Shown here piece after piece: positions 55,957-64,000 of a DNA stretch of 64,000 nt. Both the position numbers and the translations under genes were made by a program. Under the pieces are notes generated by a model. It was not told the DNA's origin, ran no database searches, and saw only the letters and a program-made list of their open reading frames with translations. This stretch comes from Dasypus novemcinctus (Eukaryota > Chordata > Mammalia > Cingulata > Dasypodidae), in contig NC_080694.1 of NCBI RefSeq assembly GCF_030445035.2, positions 72,865,147-72,929,146 on the forward strand, read 5' to 3'. Every line of letters begins with the position of its first letter. The first letter of the stretch is position 1.

Positions 55957-57302
55957 CTCTGCAGTCAAGTGGCATTTTAGTCTCTTCCTTTTCATATAAT
56001 GAAAGAGCCTGTCCTTTATTTAATAGAGAATCATCAGAACAGTGAAATTACCTGCAGTGAAGGAAGTCCCGGTTCACAGGCACTCAGCCGGCTCCACCAC
56101 TGAGAACAGCTCGAGGCCCCTCCCCAGAGCCCACGGGCCCTTACTCTCTGCTCCCACCTTTGGTCTCTCCTCCAAAGAGCAAGCACAGGAAAGTGTCTCT
56201 CTCAGAGCAATGGAACCACAGCCAAGCAGTTAAACATGCTTGCTCACCTACTTGTGATAGAAAATGCAGCCAAAACGAGACTCCACCCAGGCTCCTGGCG
56301 CCTGCTGTAGGAGGCTTTTATGAGCTGGAGGAAGGGGCAGGGCAGGGTCCCTGGGGGCCGTGCTGAAGGCTCCCGCTGTGAGGGCTCCCCCAGCTGAGCG
56401 CCAAGCCTCTCCTCAGCCCGAAGGCAGCGTGGGGGACCCGAGAGGGAAAGGACAAGGCCAGGATGCCAGGCCCCCACTTCTGGAGGAACCCTTCCCGGGG
56501 CCCAGACGAGCCCCTCTGGGTCCTGAGCGCCGCCTGTCTCCCCGGGGCCATGGCAACTCTGCTCCACCCTGGCCCCTCTGACCACACAGGAGCCTCCTTC
56601 ATCCTTTCCCCGTCGCCAGAGCACACGCGCTCCCCCAGCTCCTTGCTGCTCGGCAACATCAGGGCACATCAGGCCTTTCCCATCTCAGACTCAAGGGGTG
56701 GCTCTCAAGCTCCACAGCTAATTCTCTTTTCCTCTCTCAAGTGAAGGGAAGCACATCCTTTTCCTTCTGGAGGTGGGGGAAGTTTGTATAACATACCAAG
56801 TGTCACCAAAAATAGAATAGAACAAAATCCTCTTCCACCACAGAATCAATCCCTTTCATAGCCTCTGCTTTGCGAATTGTGCAGTGACTTAGTGACCTAG
56901 CAGCTTGCAATTGAATGTGTCATGAAGCACATGTAGATTTGCTTGTTACTTTCAGCTTCAGCTGAAAGGGAAACAATATTTCAACATCCCACAAGACATT
57001 CAATGTGATGAAGTAGGGGTTGCTAAAAAGTTGTTCATGAATCAGAAATACTTGGAGACCATTTTTTAAACAATCATCTCCACTTACCATTTTCATGCCC
57101 CTCCCTATCCATGGGCTTCAGCCATTTCAAACTAACTTAGTTTCTACAGCCACTATGACAATGATTTTAGGATACAGTTCCATGGCTCCCGAGTGCCATG
57201 TCTCTAGGAAAGTTCATCACCATGGTAAACTGAAGAAAAGGCCACGATGTCTACAGATGCTTACTGGTCTGGAGTCAAAGGGGACCTCTCCAATGCAGAC
57301 AC
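55957..57302. other. No gene established; contains a GC-rich patch (56040-56700)
   Basis: The patch is markedly GC-rich compared with its AT-rich surroundings and has several open frames on both strands, none recognisable. Read on the minus strand it holds tcataaaagcc near 56315 and aataaag near 56015, about 300 bp apart, which would suit an LTR promoter and polyadenylation signal. I cannot set LTR ends. Confidence 0.4.
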
Positions 57303-57625
57303 TGTAAGGTTAGAGAACCTTCATTTCCAGGGCTGCAGTGACAAATACCTTACACTGGACTTTATTTTCTCACAGTTTTGGAGGCTGTAAGTCCCAAATC
57401 AAAGTCTCGGCAGGCCCTGCTTTCTCCTGGAGCCTGTGCAGGCTCACCACAGTCCTTGGGGCTCGCAGCTCTGCCTCCAGCACCTGGGACCACAAAGCTC
57501 ATACTCAACTTCCCACTCCTCTTCCCAGTGCACCTGTGGGTACCTCCTCACTGGAGCACAAGGGTTACTTGAACCTGCACTACAGATCCTTATGTTGTCT
57601 GGCATGATGCAGGTTTCTAACCTGG
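57303..57625 (-). repeat. LTR-like repeat, possibly MaLR/ERVL-type
   Basis: The tract gggctgcagtgacaaatacc...ttattttctcacagttttgg then aggctgtaagtcccaaatc resembles the inverse end of a common ancient mammalian LTR. Boundaries are not defined. Confidence 0.4.
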
Positions 57626-59520
57626 GGCAATGTGATAGGTGTGAAGCAATGGCTCAGTGTTGTGTTACCTTGCATTGCTCAGATTACTAGGCATTTTCAA
57701 CATTTCCTCTATGAGGACATTTTGTCAACCATTTGAGTTTTATCTTCTATTAATCTGCCTGTGTTTATCCTTTGCACATTTTCTTTTTATTTATAGGAGT
57801 ACCCTATATATTGTACACATCATATAACTTTTGGTTGTCCAAAACATCTTTCAGTAATCTGTCATCTATGCATTAACTTTAATATGAAATACTCCATTGA
57901 AAAAATAGCCTTAATTTTATCATAATAAAATACATAATTTCTCAGGTTATGGATTGCATATTTTAAGGTTTTTTTAAATAGTAAAAATAAGTCAGTCCTC
58001 ACTGCTGGGCCACTAATATATTCTCTTATACTTTTATATTAATGTGTGAGTATTAAGTTTCAAATTTTGTTTCCAAAGCCATCTAGAGTTCACCTTTTTA
58101 CCAGGTGTAAATTAGAAATCCAGTTTCATTCTTCTGCATTTAGTGAAGTGGTTTTATCTAAACTACTACTGAAGTTTTAGCATTCATTGTGGTATAACAT
58201 TTATCACACATTAGTTTTTCATACAAATAGTTGGGTCTGTCTGTGAGATCTCTTTTCTACTCTTGTGGTATTTTTGTTTGTTTTTACACCTGGAACATGA
58301 ATTTCTAATAATAGGTCTTCTAATATGTTTTAATATCAAATTGAACAGTTCTCCCTTTTGTAATTTTTTACCAAAATTAAGTTAGAAAATTGTGAATGAT
58401 ACTTTCATACAATCTTTAGAAGTTTATCAAGTTAGTGCATTAAATTTATAAATTATTTTGGCAAAAAATTGATGTATTTTAATGTCTTCCAATCAAAGAC
58501 ACGCCTTGCAATAACTGTTTATTTAAACCTTTTTTACTCCTTAATAGAGTTTATTTTTACACAGAGGTCTTATGCCTCTTTGTTGAGTCCAATTCTGGAT
58601 ATTAATAGCTTTTATTGCTATAGAAAATTGTATTTTCTTTTTTAGTATATTATTGTCCAGCAATATTGGAAAACTCTCTTTTTAGTGAATAACTTGTCTA
58701 GTGATTCTTTTTCTATATAAAAGCTATACCATGTATAAACTTAAAAAAGTATTTTATCTAATTTTTCCATTTTCATTCCTGACATGGCTTGCAATGTATC
58801 ACTTGATACAGTGATAGCAGTTGTCCTTGTCCTCTATTACCTTAAGGAGAGTAAATGTGTAGTTTATCCATTATAGGACTGCTCGCTCTAACTTTTGAGC
58901 ACATAGCATTAAGAACTCTTTGAGTTCCAAGAAATCTCCAGTTTATTCCTACTCTGCTAGAGTTTTTGTAGTCATAAATACATGTCAAGCTTTTCTGTGA
59001 CTAAGACAAATGTGTGTTTTTTCCTTGCAGTCTATTAATGTGTTGAATTACACTGTTAAGTTTACTAACGTCAATCCGTGGTCACTTTTATTGTGTAAAT
59101 ATTATTTGACCATAATATTTTCAAAGTGACATTGTTGGATTCTCCTTGCTAACAATTCCTTTAGGTCAGTTGCATGCATGCTTTTAAGTGAAATGAGCCT
59201 GTTATTGTAAAGCCTTTATTCTGTTTCAGAATCTGGTTACATTAATTTCATGAAATGACTTGGAAATGTTTCCCTCTAAGTATATATTATGAGATAATTT
59301 ATATAAAAGAGGAATTCTTTGTTATTTTTGAGGATTCTATAACTCATCTTTGGAAATCCTCAGGACTGTTTCTCTTTTTCAGGGGGAAACATTATTATCA
59401 TTTTGTTTTATTCAGTGCTTCTTAAGTTAGCTGCATTTTATATTACTTCTTGAATCAGTTTTGGCATTTCATATTTTTCAGGAATATTTTCTGTCTAGTT
59501 TTTCAATTGCCTAGCATATG
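57626..59520 (-). mobile_element. Old L1 fragment
   Basis: Read on the minus strand, this has L1 3' UTR and ORF2-like tracts. On the plus strand, gtgataggtgtgaagcaatg at its start and gtcttccaatcaaagacac, attgttggattctccttgc and gtgttgaattacactgtta further on match familiar inverse L1 ORF2 segments. No frame survives. Confidence 0.68.
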
Positions 59521-59753
59521 TTTATCTATAAAACTATTTTATTAATTTTGCATTCTCTGATGTCCATGGTTACTACCTCTTGTCTGTATTTTGGAATATT
59601 TGGAAATAATTCTGTATTCATTTATATATCCATCTCTGTTTTTCTCCATCATTCTTGCCAGATGTCTGCCTGTCTTACAAATTTTTTCAGAGAATTATCT
59701 TTAGATTTCCATAACTCCCTTCGATTGCCTCTTTGTTTATTGTCTTTTTTTTT

Positions 59754-61468
59754 AAGGTACTTAGATCACACAAAATGTTACACTGAAAAATATAAGAGGT
59801 TCCCATATACCCCAATCCCCATGCCCCCCATTCCTCCCACATCAACAACCTCTTTCATCATTGTGGTACATTCATTGCATTTGGTGAACATATTTTGGAG
59901 CACTACTACACCACATGAATTATAGTTTACATTGTTGTTTACACTCTCTCCAGTCCCTTCAGTGGGTTATAGCAGGATTTATAATGTCCAACATTTGACC
60001 CTGCAATATCATTCAGGACAATTCCAAGTTCCGAAAATAACCCCATATCACACCTCTTCTTCCCTCTCCCTGCCCTCAGTAATTCCTCTGGCCACTGTCT
60101 CCACATCAGTGATACAATTTCTTCCATATCTAAAGTCACAATAATTCTATAGTAGAATCCCAGTCAGTCCATTCTAATCCATATTTTATTCCTCCATCCT
60201 GTGGATCCTGGGATGGCGATGTCCGCTCCACCTCCAAATCAAGAAGGGGCTTAGCGAACAAAAGGGGGAAATGGAAAGGACAAATGAGTTTATATGGCTA
60301 TGAGTCTCCAAAAAGAGCCGGGAGGTTATCAGAGGTGAGGTTTTGCACACCTCAGCAGAGTCCCAGAGACAGATAAAGTAGATACAACCCCAGGTATAGG
60401 TTCTTCTGAGGGCTACAGAGACCTACAGGGTCTATGGTCATGGCAGATGGGGTTCACTGCCATGTCAGTTGGCCCTACTCTGGACTTTGTGTTTCTGTGT
60501 GATGGAGTTGGACTCAGATGTGATCTTTGTCCACAAGCTTCTCCTGTTACTTTTACCGGAACTGTAGTTGGTGCTGGGGTTTAATGTATGCCCAGGGGAC
60601 CTGAATCTCTGGAGTGACCATGTGATAGCCAGGTCCTGAGCCTCAACAGACTTGCAACTCCTACCCTCTGGTTTATTGGACTTCCCCACTCAACTAACAT
60701 GGAAGTGAAGAAGGTCAACCACCACACCAGGGAGCCAAGAGTGCCTAAAACTGAAAGCAGGAGAATTGCATCAGCATCCATGTGGAATCTAAGCCCCCTT
60801 TTGATATAGATGTGGAGTGGACACAACCATTCTAAGGTCCACGGGATGGAGGAATAGAGTATGGATTAGAATGGACTTACTGATATTCTATTCATGAACT
60901 ATTGTGATTAGTAATTGAAGAAAATGTAGCATTGGTGTGGAGAAAGTGGCCATGGTGGCTGCCGGGGGTAGGGAGTAGGAGGAAGAGATGTGATGTGGGG
61001 GCATTTTCGGGGGTTTGAGTTGTCCTGGGTGGTGCTGCAGGGACAGTTACCAGACATTGTATGTCCTCCCATGGCCCACTGGGTGGACTGTGGGAGAGTA
61101 TGGGCTATGGTGTGGACCATTGACCATTGACCATTGACCACGGTGCTCAGAGTTGTATTCACCAAATGTAATGAATGTCTCATGATGATGGAGGAGGTTG
61201 TTGTTATGGGGGGAAGAGTGGGGTGAGGGGGTGGGGGTATATGTGGACCTCATATTTTTTTTAATATAACATTAAAAAAACAAATAAAGACAAAAAAAAA
61301 AAAAGAGAAGGGGCTTAGATCCCATATGGCTGATGGATGGAATTCTCCTACTTGTAGTACTTGTAATTGTAGACTCTCTTGGTTCCCTGCTGTGGTGGAT
61401 GACCATCCTCACCTCCTTATTAGCTGACCTGGGTAAGTCCAACGAACTGGAGAGTAGGTGTTGCAACC
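59754..61468 (-). mobile_element. L1 3' end, split by a sense L1 insertion
   Basis: The inverse L1 3' UTR (gttacactgaaaaatataag, cccatataccccaatccccat, caggacaattccaagttcc) runs to 60254 and resumes at 61306 or later with atcccatatggctgatggat and ggagagtaggtgttgcaac. A related copy without the interruption lies at 61712-62340. Confidence 0.78.
60242..61318 (+). mobile_element. 5'-truncated L1 nested in another L1
   Basis: The insert 60255-61305 is flanked by the 13-bp duplication agaaggggcttag (60242-60254 and 61306-61318) and ends in a poly(A) tail. It aligns with 37538-38490 of the full-length L1 but has extra middle sequence. A G-rich tract lies at 61208-61237. Confidence 0.92.
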
Positions 61469-61531
61469 TGAACCCAGGACATCATATGTGGGAAGTTAGC
61501 ATGCAACCACTGAGCCACACTGGCCCCCTTT
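61469..61531 (-). mobile_element. tRNA-derived SINE head, partial
   Basis: Read on the minus strand: ggccagtgtggctcagtggt (A-box-like) and gtcctgggttcaggttg (B-box-like). There is no body or tail, so it is a fragment. Confidence 0.4.
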
Positions 61532-61625
61532 CAATTGCCTCTTACCCTTAGTTTGCCATCACTAGAGACTTTAGAAGTCCAAATACACTATTTCCTACTC
61601 TCACTTGAAAATGATTTCTTCTTGA

Positions 61626-61689
61626 AAATCAGGATTAATCACTCTAATCATTACGATACCGTAATGATTAGAGTGATTAATCCTGATTT
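61626..61689. repeat. Perfect 30-bp inverted repeat with 4-nt loop
   Basis: The left arm 61626-61655 is the exact inverse of the right arm 61660-61689, with loop atac at 61656-61659. A (ta)n run follows directly. No gene or known terminator relates to it. Confidence 0.95.
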
Positions 61690-61711
61690 ATATATATATA
61701 AAGCTTTAGCT

Positions 61712-62340
61712 TACATAAATGTTACACCAAAAATATAAGGGATTCCCATATACCCTACCCTTTCCCCCTCCCACTTTCCCCCATTAGCAACATCTCTCAT
61801 TAGTGTGGCACATTTGTTATAATTGACGAATACATATTAAAGCATTGCTACTAATCATGGTCTATAGTTTACATTATAGTTTACACTTTGCCCCACACAA
61901 TTTTATAGGTTTTGACAGAATGTATAATGCCTTGTATCTGTCATTGTGATGTCTAACAGGACAATTCCAATGTCCCAAAATGCCCCCATGTTATTCGTAT
62001 TCTTCCATCTTCCTCCCCTCAGAACATCGGTGACCACTGCCTTTATATCAGTGTTACAAATTCTTCCATTACTAGAATAATAATAAGTCTATTTAGTCCA
62101 TAGCTGCATTCCCCATTTATGTTTGTTCATTCCTCAATCTTGAGGATTTGGGAGATGGTGATGCCCACTCTGTTTCTGATTGAAAGCGGACTTAGTTCCC
62201 ATGGGGCAGATGGATGGAACTCTCTTGCTTGCATTTGTAGATAGTCTCTTTTTAGGGATGGGCATTGTCTGTCATCATCCTTTTGCTTGTTGTCCTGGGT
62301 GAGGCCAATGAACTGGAGAGTAGATGTTGCAACTCTACTG
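61712..62340 (-). mobile_element. L1 3' UTR fragment, older
   Basis: Reads on the plus strand gttacaccaaaaatataagg, gattcccatataccctacc, ggacaattccaatgtccc and gaactggagagtagatgttg, paralleling 59754-61468. More diverged. Confidence 0.75.
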
Positions 62341-63719
62341 AGATTCAGGGCTCAACTGGTATATGAACAGAACAAAGACTTACGTCTCTGGGACACATAT
62401 TTAATGACTATAGTGCTAACTACAGGGTTAAATAAAAGGGACAGAGGAGTCATGTGTAGGGAAATTGTAAATGAGTCTAACTCTATATTATATTGGGGAG
62501 CATATTTTCCAAAGCCAGGTCCAAAGACAAGGTGCCAAATTCCTGAGATTGTTCTGTTTATCGTGTCTACACGTCTCTAGAGTCCTCAAGAGCCCTGCTG
62601 TTTGAGGCATTATTTACACTCTGTTAGATTATGTAGCAGGACACCCTGGGATGGGAATTTAGCATTCTTTCAGTTATTGTATGGATCTCCACCCACCAAG
62701 ACCATGTCCCATGAACACTTGAACATATTCATAAGCCTTAGAGGCTTGCCCCAGGTGCACACCTCCCCACACATCCCCTGAGTGCACCAGTGATCCTCCC
62801 CTGCCATGAGCAAATTGAGCAGACTCACAGAGCTACAGTCGGGAAGACAGATTATCAGGAAACTGAAAGGAGGAGAGGGTGGTGAGCTGATGCCCATGTG
62901 GGCAAATCTATGACAAGGTGGAAGGAGATGACTGGAGGGTGGATTGATGTGATAATGTGCAGTGATGCAATTGGGTTTGATGGTGCTGGAATGTGAAGGC
63001 AAGTAGGGTGGGGAGGTTGAGTTGGACTATCCATGGAACTGGGGGAAGCTGTAGGAAGGAGCAGGTAAACTCTGGGATGTGCAAGCCTATCTAAATTATC
63101 TTTTTAAAAAATGAAGGCAAAGCAAAAATTATATATCCTTCTGTCTTCTCCTTCTGGGTTCTAACTTAGTTTAGCTCCCCATCTATAATAATATAGTTCC
63201 CATCCCAAATCCTAATGAAGATTCTGTGGGCCTTGTAAAGAAATCAGTCTTAGTATTAAGATTTATAAGCCTGGATACCCAAACCTTTGCCAGTTAATTG
63301 ACAGGACTCCTGGGAAATGTCATGCAAAATTTTAGATAAAAGTATTTGGAAAATCAAAGTTGCCTTCAAATACACTTCAATCTAAGAATTTTATAATAAA
63401 ATTAGAGTTTAATCTTTTAAAAGAATCTTCAATGGTGGGAATGTCCTTCAGGCAAATATGGCAGGGAGGGTCACTGGTGCTGAGTATGGGGGTGGGGAGA
63501 TATGTGGGATAGGGTGCCCCTGTGTCAGGCTTCTATGGAATATGTAAGTATTCATCTTGTCATAGGGTGTTATCTCAGTGGGTGGAGGCCCACACAATAA
63601 ACAAGAAAATATTAAACTCCCATCCTGAGGAGTCCTGCTATGTTCTCAATTAGAGGGAAAAGAATCCCTGTAGAACAAAAGCAGTGCCTAATAACAGAAA
63701 ACAGACCACTATGTCAAAC
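62341..63719. other. No gene seen
   Basis: Unique-looking sequence; the minus-strand frame at 62670-63002 has no recognisable domain. Confidence 0.4.
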
Positions 63720-64000
63720 TCTCAATATTATTGCAAATAATTATGAACCTTTTTCTCAAAAAACTGGAACTTAGTGGTTACCATAGGTTACAAGGGGAAG
63801 GGGAGGGGAGAATAGAATAGATTGAACATAAGGTATTTTAGAGAATTAGAATTGTTCTGTATGATCTTGCAATGATGGACACAGGCCATTAGAAATTTTC
63901 TCAAAACCTATAAAAGTGTAAGGTGCAAACTGTAAACCATAATGTAAACCATTGACCATGGCAAGTAGCAATATTTCCATATCAACTGTAACAAATGTAC
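63720..64000 (+). mobile_element. L1 3' UTR fragment, running off the window
   Basis: Contains ttagaattgttctgtatgat, cttgcaatgatggacacagg, gtaaaccataatgtaaacc and the terminal caactgtaacaaatgtac seen in the other L1 3' ends. It continues past the edge. Confidence 0.75.

Noticed and set aside
56244..56669. 141-codon minus-strand frame
   Set aside because: It lies in the GC-rich patch, where several frames on both strands are open; the peptide is low-complexity and unrecognised.
57095..57307. 70-codon open frame as a processed pseudogene
   Set aside because: No recognisable family, no tail and no duplication.

Overview
The window is mammalian genomic DNA, most likely from a xenarthran and probably an armadillo (Dasypus lineage). 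The argument rests on tRNA-derived SINEs that look like the DAS-SINE family described in armadillo, an L1 subfamily with an unfamiliar 3' UTR that recurs many times here, and ancient eutherian repeats (MIR, a MER5A-like hAT element, MaLR-like LTRs). There is no prokaryotic or organellar gene organisation. I see one intact host gene, an olfactory receptor that I recognise as OR5V1-like, on the minus strand at 49362-50309. In human OR5V1 lies in the extended MHC olfactory cluster, so the window may be the armadillo counterpart of that region (inference).

Layout: 174-9693 is a complete but dead gammaretrovirus-like provirus on the minus strand (here ERV-A). It has paired LTRs, a 4-bp target duplication TCAG, a degenerate tRNA-Pro primer binding site, gag, an amber stop between gag and protease, pol, and env. 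A SINE has landed in its integrase and an L1 3' end in its protease. 9698-16771 holds a hAT MITE-like copy, a five-copy 57-bp minisatellite, two solo LTRs related to the second provirus, a full-length SINE, a truncated L1, a MIR and an LTR-like repeat. 16772-25250 is a second, older and more decayed gammaretrovirus-like provirus (ERV-B), also on the minus strand, with its 5' LTR truncated. 25341-25796 is a MaLR-like LTR.

25801-42010 is mostly L1. An old L1 (27500 onward) is split by a younger full-length L1 (28747-38491) with matching target duplications. That L1 has an intact ORF1, an ORF2 broken by two frameshifts and one nonsense codon, and an unusually long 3' UTR of about 2.8 kb. The older L1 resumes at 38505 and itself carries a SINE and a MER5A-like element.

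42545-46250 is more L1 debris with two short SINE heads and a MaLR-like LTR (5-bp duplication AATAT). 46251-55334 is comparatively unique sequence holding the olfactory receptor, MIRs and L1 3' ends. 55335-64000 is again repeat-rich. It includes a large imperfect inverted repeat (55615-55956), a GC-rich patch (56040-56700), an old minus-strand L1, an L1 nested inside another L1 with a 13-bp duplication, and a perfect 30-bp-arm hairpin at 61626-61689.

Nothing here works together as a pathway. The window is a layered record of retroelement insertions around one odorant-receptor gene. I found no convincing new multigene system. The best leads are the two inverted-repeat structures, the long L1 3' UTR with an internal G8/A18 tract, and the two proviruses, which share an SU motif although their gag and pol look different.
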